Below the pieces are notes generated by a model. It was given only the letters and a program-made list of their open reading frames with translations, did not search any database and was not told the origin of the DNA. Source: Desulfovibrio desulfuricans (GTDB lineage Bacteria > Desulfobacterota > Desulfovibrionia > Desulfovibrionales > Desulfovibrionaceae). Taken from it: a stretch of 64,000 nt of DNA. The stretch covers positions 218,954 through 282,953 of the forward strand of contig NZ_JANFYZ010000002.1 in assembly GCF_024460775.1 (NCBI RefSeq), read 5' to 3'. Below are positions 9,885 through 18,441 of the stretch, in pieces (within the stretch, counting starts at the first letter, position 1; the number at the start of each line of letters is the position of its first letter). Made by a program: the position numbers and the translations under genes.

Positions 9885-10922
9885 ATGCCAATATTGCTGC
9901 TTTTTATTTTTTTGAGCTGTGCCCATGTCGTGCATGCCGAGACGGCTGAGTCCTCCAATGCGCCCTCCAATGCTCCTCCAACGGCGTCTGCCAGTGCAGC
10001 GCCTGTGAGTCGAGCCACTGGGGCTGGCAACGGCCTTATTGACGCTGCAGATCTGCCCGCCGGGCTTGATGATGCCGCGCAGGTGGATTTTTATTGCCTG
10101 CGGCGGGCCTATCCGCAGATTACAGGCATGACGACGGACGCGCAGGGCCAGTGGCTGGTGTTTAACGATGGTCGCCGTGTGCTGTATGATGCTGCGCCGG
10201 GTGCGGCCCCCTCGACTGGCCCGCAGGCATCCGAGTGGGTCGTGAGCGTGCGGACGAGCATGGCCGAGCCCTATCCACTGGAGCCGCAGCGGCCCGATAC
10301 TCCACAGGGCGTTTCGCCGGGGCGGCGGCGCTCCTACGATCTGCTGCAAGCCCTTTACGGATCCACGCCTAAGGCTGTTGGAGGCCATCTGGTACAGGCC
10401 CGCCTGCTGGGGCAGCATCTGCATCTTTCACCCGCAGCGGCGCAAGCCATGAACAGGGCAAACGCTCATCTTGCCCCGCAAGCCGCTCAGGAGCCTCGGC
10501 TGAAAACCCTGCTGAAAATGGACGGGGGGTTCGCCTGGCGGCGCATTGCGGGCGAGAACCGCTTGAGCCCCCATGCCTTCGGCATTGCGTTTGACATCAG
10601 CCCCGGCATTGCCACTTACTGGCGCTGGAGCAAACTGCGCCCGCACCCTTTGCAGCAAAGCTATCCCTCCGCCATTGTGGAAGCCTTTGAAAACGAAGGC
10701 TTTATCTGGGGCGGAAAATGGCACGAATATGACCTGATGCATTTTGAATACAGGCCGGAAATCATCTGCAAGGCCCGCGTGTGGCAGGGGCTGGAACCCT
10801 TGCCGAACAACGATGCGCCGAAAAACCTTGCGCAGCCTGCCGTTTCCTCTGTTCCCGTGGCTCCATCTGGTGAAGCCACGGTCCCGGCAGACGCCTCTGC
10901 CGCGCCATCTGTCAGCCAGTGA
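9885..10922 (+). CDS. Secreted M15-family peptidase (D-Ala-D-Ala carboxypeptidase/endolysin-like)
   Basis: 345 aa. A signal peptide (residues 1-18, ending VVHA) is followed by an Ala/Ser/Pro-rich segment. The metallopeptidase domain has the zinc motif SPHAFGIAFD (H-x6-D) and the second signature WHEYDLMHFEYRPE, as in VanY-type peptidases that trim peptidoglycan peptides. The C-terminal 45 residues are low complexity. There is no good ribosome site before ATG 9885, so the start is moderately sure. It diverges from mtaB. Confidence 0.85.
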   Translation: MPILLLFIFLSCAHVVHAETAESSNAPSNAPPTASASAAPVSRATGAGNGLIDAADLPAGLDDAAQVDFYCLRRAYPQITGMTTDAQGQWLVFNDGRRVLYDAAPGAAPSTGPQASEWVVSVRTSMAEPYPLEPQRPDTPQGVSPGRRRSYDLLQALYGSTPKAVGGHLVQARLLGQHLHLSPAAAQAMNRANAHLAPQAAQEPRLKTLLKMDGGFAWRRIAGENRLSPHAFGIAFDISPGIATYWRWSKLRPHPLQQSYPSAIVEAFENEGFIWGGKWHEYDLMHFEYRPEIICKARVWQGLEPLPNNDAPKNLAQPAVSSVPVAPSGEATVPADASAAPSVSQ

Positions 10923-10984
10923 CCTAGGCCGTGCCCCACAGGCGCATAACTCTCCACATCAAAATGAACTGACAGTCAAAATGC

Positions 10985-11014
10985 AAAAGGCTCCTTGAAA
11001 AAGGAGCCTTTTTT
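10985..11014. terminator. Terminator after the M15 peptidase gene
   Basis: 12-bp stem AAAAGGCTCCTT/AAGGAGCCTTTT with a 4-nt loop, followed by a T run. It lies between convergent genes (the peptidase and pgl). Confidence 0.88.
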
Positions 11015-11053
11015 ATGATTGCCAACCGCGTTCAGGCGGCAAAAATACTTGGT

Positions 11054-11800
11054 TTACTCGCCTCTGGCGGCGGCCTCGTCCACAACCCAGATCAGTTCGC
11101 CAAATCCGGGGCGCACCTTTTGTGCGGGCAGGGTGGGTTCGGCCAGCAGGTTGAGCGCGCGCGAAAGCACATCGTGCTTTTCCTTGCCGGTCACGAGAAA
11201 CATGCAGCAGCGGGCGTTGTTGATGACAGGCAGGGTGAGCGTGAGGCGGTCGGCCTTGCGCTCGGGCACGTACTGGTCAATGACAAGGCGCTTGCGTTCG
11301 GCAAGGGCGGGCGAATTGGGAAAGATGGAGCCAGTGTGGCCGTCTTCGCCCATGCCCAGCAGCATAAAGTCAAAGCGGGGCAGTTCCTGCGGGCCAAGGT
11401 TGAATTCGGCGCGGATCTGCTGCTCGTATTTGACGGCGGCTTCAACGGGGTCTTCTTCGCCGCGCATGCGGAAAAAGTGTGTGGCAGGAACCATGCTCAG
11501 CAGTTCGCGGCGCGCAAGCCCGTAGTTGCTGTCAGGATGGTCGGGGCCAACGCAGCGTTCATCCACCCAGTAAAAGGTCATTTTGTCCCAAGGGAGGCGA
11601 TCTGCCCAGTCTTCGCCCGCCAGCAGGCGGAAAAGCGGCGTGGGAGTCTGCCCGCCGGAGAGCGCAATTCTGAAAACACCCCTGTCGGCAATGGCTTCTT
11701 CGCAGGCTGCCGCCAGAATGTGGGCGGCGCGTTCGGCCATGGCGGCAGGATCTTTATGGATATGCACCGTAAGGTGTATGGAACGGCTGAGGCCCGACAT
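11054..11800 (-). CDS. pgl: 6-phosphogluconolactonase
   Basis: Hydrolyses 6-phosphogluconolactone in the oxidative pentose phosphate pathway. 248-aa DevB-type protein with IALSGGQTPTPLFRLL (phosphate loop), YWVDERCVGPDHPDSNYG and LLGMGEDGHTGSIFP. The start is at MSGLSRS with AAGGAG 7 nt upstream; longer frames are non-homologous. No zwf or gnd is adjacent in the window. Confidence 0.94.
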   Translation of the reverse strand: MSGLSRSIHLTVHIHKDPAAMAERAAHILAAACEEAIADRGVFRIALSGGQTPTPLFRLLAGEDWADRLPWDKMTFYWVDERCVGPDHPDSNYGLARRELLSMVPATHFFRMRGEEDPVEAAVKYEQQIRAEFNLGPQELPRFDFMLLGMGEDGHTGSIFPNSPALAERKRLVIDQYVPERKADRLTLTLPVINNARCCMFLVTGKEKHDVLSRALNLLAEPTLPAQKVRPGFGELIWVVDEAAARGE

Positions 11801-11917
11801 TTTGCGGCTCCTTGAGTTTATGTAGGCTGGCACGGGCGTGTGCGGCCCGCCAACCTCATCACTATGACACATTCGCCTGCGCGAGAAAAGGGCATAGTGG
11901 ACAGGTGACTGTGAAAA

Positions 11918-12976
11918 CTACTGAAATTCTTCCAGCAGATCAGGCGCTATGGCATAGTGCAGCACCTCTCCATTGGCGAGGCCCAGAGTTTTCCACAAAG
12001 CTTCGCAGGTAAGTTTGCGCGCCGCCACAATGGATTTGCCAAGCGGGCTTGTGCCGTCAATTTCAATTGTCCAGCTGCGGTCAAACGTATCGCCCGGAAA
12101 TGTGGGCTGCACGGCATTAAGAAAACGCTGCATCAGCTCCGTGCCGTCCGGCGCAAAAATTTTGACCGAAAGATCCATGTTGTTGACGGGGATAGTGCTG
12201 ATGTTTTTGCTTTGCACGTTCACCACAACAAGAAGTGTCTTTCCGTCTGAAATCAAACCTGCGCTGGCTGTGCAGGTTTTGAGAGGAAGTGTACCTTCCA
12301 TGCGTTTTTTTATCTTGGCATTTTTGTCAAGAAGCAGTTGCCGTTGCGCGACCATGCGCTCCATCTGGAACTCGCGGTACTGGCGGACCAGCTCCTCGGC
12401 ATTGACCATGTCGTCCAGCTTCCATCCCTCTGGGGTTTTGTCCATGCGCAGCAGCAGTGAAAACTGTTTGTTCAGCACTGGATGGCGAATCTGCGCGGCT
12501 ATCAGCGCTGTATTTTCCGTGGGGTTCTGCAAGGTCATGGTTGTAAAAAACTGGGTAAAAAAGTTTGGCGGCAGAACATACAGGGGGGTTCTGAGGCGCA
12601 CCAGCTCGTCAGTTTCTTCCTTGACGGGTTCTTCCTTGACGCGCGCCTGCTTGAGCAGACCGACCTGAATCATGTCGCTCAGATCACGCAACTGGTTTGG
12701 CCCCTTTTTTAAAAAGGGGTAATGCTCTGCAACGGCCTTGGCCAGGGGCAGGGAAATGGCGTCAAAGTTTATGCGTTGCGCCAGTTCTGTTGGTTTTGCC
12801 GGGTGCAGTGCGTCCTTTATCTGCACAAAGGCAAATTCGGCAGTCTGTCTGTACTGGTAGTACCGCAAGCCGCTGTATCCGCCCACCGCCGCCAGAATCA
12901 CAAGCAGCACTGCGGCCAGCGCCAGCAGGTGCTGGCGTATGAATGCCACAAGGGGGGCAATAAAGGGCAGGTTCAT
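11918..12976 (-). CDS. Membrane-anchored protein of unknown function
   Basis: 352 aa. One N-terminal transmembrane helix (about 12-36) is followed by a soluble, probably periplasmic, domain with mixed alpha/beta character and a charged helical stretch around residues 215-245. The C-terminal part (from about 250) resembles extracellular beta-rich domains dealing with additive terms such as VVNVQSKN. No family is recognised. The ATG overlaps the TGA of the methyltransferase gene upstream (ATGA), so the two are translationally coupled. Confidence 0.75.
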   Translation of the reverse strand: MNLPFIAPLVAFIRQHLLALAAVLLVILAAVGGYSGLRYYQYRQTAEFAFVQIKDALHPAKPTELAQRINFDAISLPLAKAVAEHYPFLKKGPNQLRDLSDMIQVGLLKQARVKEEPVKEETDELVRLRTPLYVLPPNFFTQFFTTMTLQNPTENTALIAAQIRHPVLNKQFSLLLRMDKTPEGWKLDDMVNAEELVRQYREFQMERMVAQRQLLLDKNAKIKKRMEGTLPLKTCTASAGLISDGKTLLVVVNVQSKNISTIPVNNMDLSVKIFAPDGTELMQRFLNAVQPTFPGDTFDRSWTIEIDGTSPLGKSIVAARKLTCEALWKTLGLANGEVLHYAIAPDLLEEFQ

Positions 12977-13734
12977 GGCGCTTTCCTCTCTGTGTCGGCA
13001 GCCTTGGCCTGAGATTTGTGGCCGCATTCCAGAACAGGCTCTGCGCGGCGCAGACGTCTGCGTCCGAGCCGTAAAGGCAGCGGCGTGACCGGGCGGGATT
13101 TTGCCATGTCGATACGGATAATGCCCCATGCTCCCATGGGCAGCCAGGGCAAAACCCTGTTGCAGCCGGAGAGTGCGCACGATGCATTCCATGTGCCCTG
13201 CGGCCCGGCAAGAACGCTTGCCCCGCTGATGCGGCCAGCCGAAAGGCTCCTGAGCGTCCGCCATATCTGCCACCAGCAGAAGGTCGGGCCGTGCCATGCG
13301 GTTTTGCGGCCGCCAAGCAGGTGGAGCATAAAGGGAAGCGAAGCCGAGTTCCAGAATGTGAGGGCAAGGCCTGCGGAGGCCACGCGCAGCGATTCGGCTA
13401 TGGCCTTACGCGTGCTTTCGGTGCTGGGCGAAGCAAGGTGTAGCACAACCCAGTCAAATTCGTCATCATCAAAGGGCAGGTGATCATCAGCGGCGGCCAG
13501 AACTTCGGCGCGGTCAGCCATGCGGCTTGCCTCCGCCCGCAACTCGGGATTGTGCTCCGTGGCGGTCATGTCAAAGCCGTATTCCCACAGCAGGGGCAAC
13601 AGTTCACCGCGCCCGCAGTTCACTTCAAGCAGGGTGCGGCCACGGCGAGGCCAGGGTGCAAGGCAGTGCTGCACAAGCTGCTTCTGCATATGCAGGGCAT
13701 ACTGCCCTGTGATATTCGACTGTCGGTCATCCAT
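12973..13734 (-). CDS. Class I SAM-dependent methyltransferase
   Basis: 253 aa with a Rossmann methyltransferase core: LLEVNCGRGELLPLL (motif I, where NCG replaces the usual GCG), the acidic ATEHNPE, and FDDDEFDWVVLHLA (motif IV). The C-terminal 100 residues are Arg/Trp rich and contain no recognised domain. It is the first gene of a two-gene unit with the downstream membrane-anchored protein. The substrate is unknown. Confidence 0.85.
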   Translation of the reverse strand: MDDRQSNITGQYALHMQKQLVQHCLAPWPRRGRTLLEVNCGRGELLPLLWEYGFDMTATEHNPELRAEASRMADRAEVLAAADDHLPFDDDEFDWVVLHLASPSTESTRKAIAESLRVASAGLALTFWNSASLPFMLHLLGGRKTAWHGPTFCWWQIWRTLRSLSAGRISGASVLAGPQGTWNASCALSGCNRVLPWLPMGAWGIIRIDMAKSRPVTPLPLRLGRRRLRRAEPVLECGHKSQAKAADTERKAP

Positions 13735-13778
13735 ACCGCGCCTCGCATTTGCCGTTAATCTTCTGCATATTCCACTAT

Positions 13779-13795
13779 TTTACAGCATCTGTAAA
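13779..13795. promoter_or_regulatory. Operator-like palindrome upstream of the methyltransferase gene
   Basis: Perfect inverted repeat TTTACAG-CAT-CTGTAAA, 45-61 bp before the minus-strand methyltransferase start. It contains a TTTACA that could act as the -35 element. It resembles, with shorter spacing, the palindrome at the moeA promoter. Confidence 0.45.
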
Positions 13796-13847
13796 TCGGC
13801 AAAGCGCACTGATGAGGCGGTGTTGCCGTGGTGTCAGGGCACAAACA

Positions 13848-13890
13848 AACCGCAACGCGGCTGCTTGCAAACAAGAGCCGCGTTGCGGTT
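13848..13890 (-). terminator. Terminator of the ridA-like gene
   Basis: Perfect 15-bp inverted repeat (AACCGCAACGCGGCT/AGCCGCGTTGCGGTT) with a 13-nt loop. On the minus strand it is followed by a T-rich stretch, 38 bp after the gene's stop. Confidence 0.75.
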
Positions 13891-13927
13891 GAAGACCGGG
13901 CCATGCCGCCCGTGTTGCGGCTAGAAA

Positions 13928-14308
13928 TTACAGCGTGGCAATGGCCTCAATTTCAACCTGCGCGCCAAGCGGCAGTTTGCTGACCTCTACGCAGGAACGC
14001 GCGGGGCAGGGGGCCGTGAAATACTTTTTGTACACTTCGTTGACAGCCGCAAAGTTGCCCATATCAGTGATGAATACAGTGGTTTTAACCACATTGGCAG
14101 CGGTCAGGCCCTGTGATTCCAGCAATGCCATAACGTTTTTGCAGGCCTGTTCCGCCTGAGCGCTCACATCGCCTTCCACCAGCTTGCCGATGGCGGGATC
14201 AATGGGAATCTGGCCGGAAAAGAAGAACATGTTGCCGGTCTTGATGCCCTGGCTGTAAGGGCCGACTGCCCCGGGGGCCTTGCTCGTGCTGATGACTTCC
14301 TTGCTCAT
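13928..14308 (-). CDS. RidA family enamine/imine deaminase
   Basis: 126 aa. RidA proteins hydrolyse reactive 2-aminoacrylate and other enamines released by PLP enzymes. The protein shows AVGPYSQGIKTGNMFFFSGQ and the substrate-binding arginine/glutamate region CPARSCVEVSKLPLGAQVEIEAIA. The start is at MSKEV with GGAAG upstream. It is followed by its own terminator and appears monocistronic. Confidence 0.95.
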   Translation of the reverse strand: MSKEVISTSKAPGAVGPYSQGIKTGNMFFFSGQIPIDPAIGKLVEGDVSAQAEQACKNVMALLESQGLTAANVVKTTVFITDMGNFAAVNEVYKKYFTAPCPARSCVEVSKLPLGAQVEIEAIATL

Positions 14309-14505
14309 GGCGCTTCCTTCTTCAGATTGCTGGTAAGGGTTCAAGGTACTGGGCCGTTGGCCTGCTGCAAGGTTAGCCAATGGTGTGTAACCTGCCAGCG
14401 GCGGACGGCTGCGGACAACTTGGCACAGCCCCGCGCCAGAGTCAAAGCCCGGCAGCTCGTGGAGGGGCGTTCGGTCTGGGGAGGCGGCTCTGCTCCGGGC
14501 TTCTG

Positions 14506-15444
14506 TTACGGGTTCGGTTTCAGTTTTTTACCGTGAAAGTAGTTTGAAACCAGCGCGCCAGAAATATTCTGCCATACGCTGAACAGCGCGCCAGCAATGG
14601 CTGAAACCGGAGAAAAATGCGCCAGCGCGAGGGCCGTAGCCAGACCGGAGTTCTGTGTGCCGACCTCAAAGCAGAGGGCGCGGCAGCGGGGTTCATCAAA
14701 TTTCCAGATGCGGCCCACGGCATAGCCAAAGGCCAGACCCAGCAGGTTGTGGCACACGACGACCAGAAAGATATTGGCGCTGGCCTCGAGGATGCTCTGG
14801 GCATTGATGGCCATGATGCCAGCCACCACCAGAGTGATGGTAAGCGCCGAGACCGGAGGCAGAAAGGGGATGGCCCGCTCTGTAAGCCTGCCGCAGTAAC
14901 GGTGCGCCGCAATGCCCAGAATAACCGGGATCACCACGATTTTAAGGATGGAAACGAACAGGGCCCCCATATCTACAGGAACCCACACGCCGCCCAGCAG
15001 CCATGTGAGCACCGGCATGAGCGCCAGTGCAACAACGGTTGTCAGCGAGGTGAGCGCCACGGAATACGGCACGTCGCCTCTGGCAATAAAGGTCAGCACA
15101 TTGGAGGCGGTGCCGCCGGGGGCCGTGCCCACAAGAATGACGCCCATCGCCAGATCGGGCGGCAGGGCAAACAGGTGGCACAGCGCAAAAGCCAGCAACG
15201 GCATGCAGCCGAACTGGGCAAGCAGGCCCAGCAGCAGGGCGTGCGGCTGGGAAAACACCATGCTGAAATCCTTGAGCCGCAGGGTCATGCCCATGCCAAA
15301 CATGATGCACCCCAGAAGCGGCGTAACATGCGGGGCCACCCAGCGGAACAGCTCCGGCTTCCATAAGGCCAATGCCGCGCATGCCAGAATAAGCGCTCCC
15401 ATGTAACGGGTAAGTGCATTGCCAGCGCGCTGTAAGATATTCAA
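14506..15444 (-). CDS. Bile acid:sodium symporter (BASS/SBF) family transporter
   Basis: 312-aa membrane protein with about nine to ten helices. Diagnostic segments are CIMFGMGMTL, VGTAPGGTASNVLTFIARGDVPYSV and CFEVGTQNSGLA, as in Na+-coupled organic-anion carriers of the YocS/PanS type. The start is placed at a TTG (15444) because AGGAG stands 7 nt before it and the membrane domain begins soon after; the longer frame adds a basic tail. The substrate is unknown. It is divergent from the sigma-54 regulator. Confidence 0.88.
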   Translation of the reverse strand: MNILQRAGNALTRYMGALILACAALALWKPELFRWVAPHVTPLLGCIMFGMGMTLRLKDFSMVFSQPHALLLGLLAQFGCMPLLAFALCHLFALPPDLAMGVILVGTAPGGTASNVLTFIARGDVPYSVALTSLTTVVALALMPVLTWLLGGVWVPVDMGALFVSILKIVVIPVILGIAAHRYCGRLTERAIPFLPPVSALTITLVVAGIMAINAQSILEASANIFLVVVCHNLLGLAFGYAVGRIWKFDEPRCRALCFEVGTQNSGLATALALAHFSPVSAIAGALFSVWQNISGALVSNYFHGKKLKPNP

Positions 15445-15642
15445 CCTTTGTCTCCTGTTGCGCGGTTTTCTGCCGCATTGGTGTGGGCGCATACTGGCAG
15501 AGAGCGTTCACGGTGGCAAGCGAGGGCACTTGCACTTGGTTTGGGCAAAAGGTATCGCTCAGGTACTTTCAGGTGCTGATTCGCCGTGGCTCGCCATGCG
15601 TTCTGCATCCTCCGAACAGTTTCATACCCAAGAGCAGCAGGA

Positions 15643-17091
15643 ATGGCAGAACTTTCCAGCCTTATGCAAATCCAGCCTTTTGTGCAGGCCTATGTGCTTG
15701 CGGTTGCTTCCATTCTGGACGCGCCCGTTACCGTGGTTGACTGCAATCTGGTGCGCGTGGGCGGCACTGCGGAATATGAGTCGCTTATCAGCCGGAAGAT
15801 AGCGCACAGTGCTTTTTTTGACAAAGTATTCAAGACCGGCAAGCCGGCCTTTGTCAAAAACGTGCAGAACGATCAGGCTTGCAGCGTGTGCGCCAATCGC
15901 GAGAACTGCAATGAACTCGCCGACATGGCCTACCCCATCTTTTTGAACAACAAGGTGGCTGGCGTTATCGGCATTGTTGCGTTTAACGAGGACGAGCGGG
16001 GGCGGCTGCTGGGGAATCAGGAAAAGCTTCAGGAATTTCTCAAATATATGAGCATGCTGATTGAAAGCAAGCTTGTAACGCAGCAGCATTCGCGCATTCT
16101 TGAGCACCAGCTAGATGCGGTCGTGAGTGGTGAACGCAAACAACTGGAAGAAACCCCCCTGCTGGGCAACAGCGCTGCCATACGCGATATTCTGGCCCTG
16201 GTGCAGAAGATCGCCGCAGCGGATTCCACCGTACTTATCAGCGGCGAAAGCGGCACCGGCAAGGAGGTGCTGGCCCGCACCATCCACAGTATGAGCGGGC
16301 GCGGCAAGCGGCTGATGACGGTTGTGAACTGCGGGGCCATTCCTGAAAATCTGGTGGAGAGCGAGCTGTTTGGTTACGAAGAAGGCGCGTTTACTGGCGC
16401 CAGAAAGGGCGGAAGCATGGGCAAGTTTGAACTGGCCCATGAAAGTACCCTGTTTCTGGACGAAGTGGGCGAGATGCCCTTGCCCGTGCAGGCCAAACTG
16501 CTGCGCGTGCTTCAGGATAAATGCGTGCAGCGGGTGGGCGGTTCTGCGTCCATCCCGGTGAATGTGCGCATTCTGTGCGCCAGCAACCGCAATTTACAGG
16601 AAATGGTCGCCCAGGGAACCTTTCGCAACGATCTGTATTACCGCCTGAATGTCATCCCCATCCATATACCGCCCTTGCGTCAGCGGCGTGAGGATATCCC
16701 CGTTTTTATCGAGAGCTTTCTTGCCCGCTACCGGCGAGAACTGCGCCGCGACATACGCGGGCTTGACCCAGTGGCTTTTGACGCATTCATGGGCCATGAC
16801 TGGCCGGGGAATGTACGTGAATTGCGCAATATCATTGAGTATTTTGTTAACGTTGTTGAAGGCCCACTGATACGGGCCAATGATTTGCCACAGCATTTTT
16901 TTGCCAGGCGGTCAGGAACATCGTCTGCAACAACGCTCAAGGAAATGCTTGCGGCGCACGAAAAACAGCTTTTGGAGCGCCTGATCGGCGTATCTACCAG
17001 CACGGAGCAGAAGAAACTTCTGGCGCAGCGTCTGGGCATCAGCAGCGCCACATTGTACCGTAAACTACAGGAATATAATCTGCTGCATTAG
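15643..17091 (+). CDS. Sigma-54-dependent transcriptional activator with GAF-like sensor
   Basis: 482-aa enhancer-binding protein. The N-terminal sensor region (about 1-160) is GAF/PAS-like and holds a C-x2-C-x5-C cluster (Cys 80, 83, 89), a possible metal, Fe-S or thiol sensor. The AAA+ domain has Walker A GESGTGKE (201-208) and the sigma-54 contact loop GAFTGA (248-253). The C-terminal helix-turn-helix ends LGISSATLYRKLQEYNLL. The start is ATG 15643; 15664 is an alternative. It probably controls the adjoining TAXI-TRAP operon. Confidence 0.93.
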   Translation: MAELSSLMQIQPFVQAYVLAVASILDAPVTVVDCNLVRVGGTAEYESLISRKIAHSAFFDKVFKTGKPAFVKNVQNDQACSVCANRENCNELADMAYPIFLNNKVAGVIGIVAFNEDERGRLLGNQEKLQEFLKYMSMLIESKLVTQQHSRILEHQLDAVVSGERKQLEETPLLGNSAAIRDILALVQKIAAADSTVLISGESGTGKEVLARTIHSMSGRGKRLMTVVNCGAIPENLVESELFGYEEGAFTGARKGGSMGKFELAHESTLFLDEVGEMPLPVQAKLLRVLQDKCVQRVGGSASIPVNVRILCASNRNLQEMVAQGTFRNDLYYRLNVIPIHIPPLRQRREDIPVFIESFLARYRRELRRDIRGLDPVAFDAFMGHDWPGNVRELRNIIEYFVNVVEGPLIRANDLPQHFFARRSGTSSATTLKEMLAAHEKQLLERLIGVSTSTEQKKLLAQRLGISSATLYRKLQEYNLLH

Positions 17092-17128
17092 CTCGCTGAA
17101 ATAAAACAACAGCCTGCCTCGCTTTTTC

Positions 17129-17144
17129 TGGCCATTTTCATGCA
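17129..17144 (+). promoter_or_regulatory. Candidate sigma-54 (-24/-12) promoter
   Basis: TGGCCATTTTCATGCA keeps the GG-N10-GC spacing of sigma-54 promoters. It lies between the activator gene and the TAXI gene, but over 300 bp from the TAXI start and just upstream of the tandem palindromes. A weaker alternative, TGGAATGAATTTTGAT (17342-17357), is nearer the gene but has GA for GC. Confidence 0.35.
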
Positions 17145-17158
17145 GCAACGGCAAGATT

Positions 17159-17198
17159 TTTCTCATATTTGAGAAATGCATTCCCATATTTGAGAATG
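17159..17198. promoter_or_regulatory. Two tandem palindromes, likely activator-binding sites
   Basis: TTTCTCATATTTGAGAAA (17159-17176) and CATTCCCATATTTGAGAATG (17179-17198) share the core TTCYCATATTTGAGAA. Their centres are 21 bp apart, about two helical turns, so dimers would bind the same DNA face. They lie about 70 bp after the sigma-54 activator gene and 260 bp before the transporter gene, as expected of an enhancer. Confidence 0.65.
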
Positions 17199-17376
17199 CA
17201 AATAAGACCTTGAAATGTTAACTAATTTAACTATATTTGTTTTGGATGTTTTCAATTTTGCATCTGGCAGCTCTCTGCCCCGGTGTGGGGTGAGTGCAGT
17301 AAGTGCTAGAGCCGCAAGGCCTGGGAGAGGGTATATGATTTTGGAATGAATTTTGATAGGGTGCTAACGGTTTTGG

Positions 17377-17387
17377 CCCCCCCCCCC
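17377..17387 (+). repeat. C11 homopolymer in the TAXI operon leader
   Basis: Eleven consecutive C residues, 74-84 bp upstream of the TAXI start codon. Such tracts are prone to slipped-strand length change. No coding function is seen. Confidence 0.9.
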
Positions 17388-17460
17388 AGAGTATTGCCAA
17401 GTGCCAGCGACCTGCCGTGCCTTAGTGAAGGCCGGGATAAACCGTACACAGGAGTATTCT

Positions 17461-18441
17461 ATGAAAAAGGGTTTGATTTCGCTGTTGGTTACCGTGGTTA
17501 TGCTGGCGGCTGGGCTGGCCCAGATGCCCCAGGCGGCGGAGCTGAAAACGTTTACCATTACCTCTGGCCCGCTTGGCGGCGATTTTTACGCCCTTGGCGG
17601 CGTTATCGGCGAGGCTGCCCGTTCGGTCATGCCTGGCGCTACAGTGAGCGTCAACACTGGCGGCTCAGTGGAAAACCTGCTGAAGATTGATGCGGGCAAG
17701 GCTGACCTTGGTACAAGCATGATCAAGCTGTATGAAGAAAGCCTCAAGGCCGAGGGCGTGTTCGCCAGCCGCAAGCCTGTGCAGAACGTAAAAATCATGA
17801 TGTATGTGGCGCCCATGCCCATGAGCTTTTTTCTTGTGCGTGCTGATTCCCCCTACACCTCCATTGCGGACATCGCCAACACCAAGCCCAAAATCCGTCT
17901 GCTGACCTCCAAAAAAGGTTCCTCCCCTGCGGTTGCCTCCGAGAACATGCTCAAGCAGTACGGTTTCTCGTTTGAAGACATCAAGGAATGGGGCGGCTCC
18001 GTGAGCTACGTTTCTTACGCGGAAGCCTCTTCCCTTATTCAGGACGGCCATGCTGACGCCTATGTAGGCCCCATTGTTTCGTCCATCAACGAGCTGATCA
18101 CCACCGTCAAGATGAAGATGCTGCCCATTGATCAGGCGGTTCTCGACAAGCTGAGCAGCGATGGCTACATGACCTACACCATCAAGGCCGGACAGTATTA
18201 CTTTATCACAAAGGATACGCCGCACATGGCCGAAACCGTGGTTTTGCCCGTAGGTGCGAACCTGCCTGACGATGCTGTGTACGCCCTGACCAAGGTGCTT
18301 TGTGAAAAGCCCGAGATGATCCGCAATGTGCACCAGACCTATTCGGTCTTTGACCCCAGCAAAAGCGCTGATCATATTGCCGTGCAATACATTCACCCCG
18401 GTGCCCTGCGTTATTACAAGGAAAAGGGCTGGGTGAAATAA
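17461..18441 (+). CDS. TAXI-type TRAP transporter substrate-binding protein
   Basis: 326-aa periplasmic binding protein. A Sec signal peptide (about 1-26, MPQAAEL cleavage region) precedes the TAXI-family fold. Typical segments are TITSGPLGGDFYALGGVIGE, VNTGGSVENLLKIDAGKADLG and YVGPIVSSINELI. It delivers an unknown solute, probably a small carboxylate or amino acid, to the fused permease whose start overlaps its stop codon. AGGAG precedes ATG 17461. It is the first gene of the operon controlled by the upstream leader. Confidence 0.93.
   Translation: MKKGLISLLVTVVMLAAGLAQMPQAAELKTFTITSGPLGGDFYALGGVIGEAARSVMPGATVSVNTGGSVENLLKIDAGKADLGTSMIKLYEESLKAEGVFASRKPVQNVKIMMYVAPMPMSFFLVRADSPYTSIADIANTKPKIRLLTSKKGSSPAVASENMLKQYGFSFEDIKEWGGSVSYVSYAEASSLIQDGHADAYVGPIVSSINELITTVKMKMLPIDQAVLDKLSSDGYMTYTIKAGQYYFITKDTPHMAETVVLPVGANLPDDAVYALTKVLCEKPEMIRNVHQTYSVFDPSKSADHIAVQYIHPGALRYYKEKGWVK

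Noticed and set aside
17263..17278. TGGCAGCTCTCTGCC as a sigma-54 promoter
   Set aside because: Spacing between GG and GC is 9, not the required 10.
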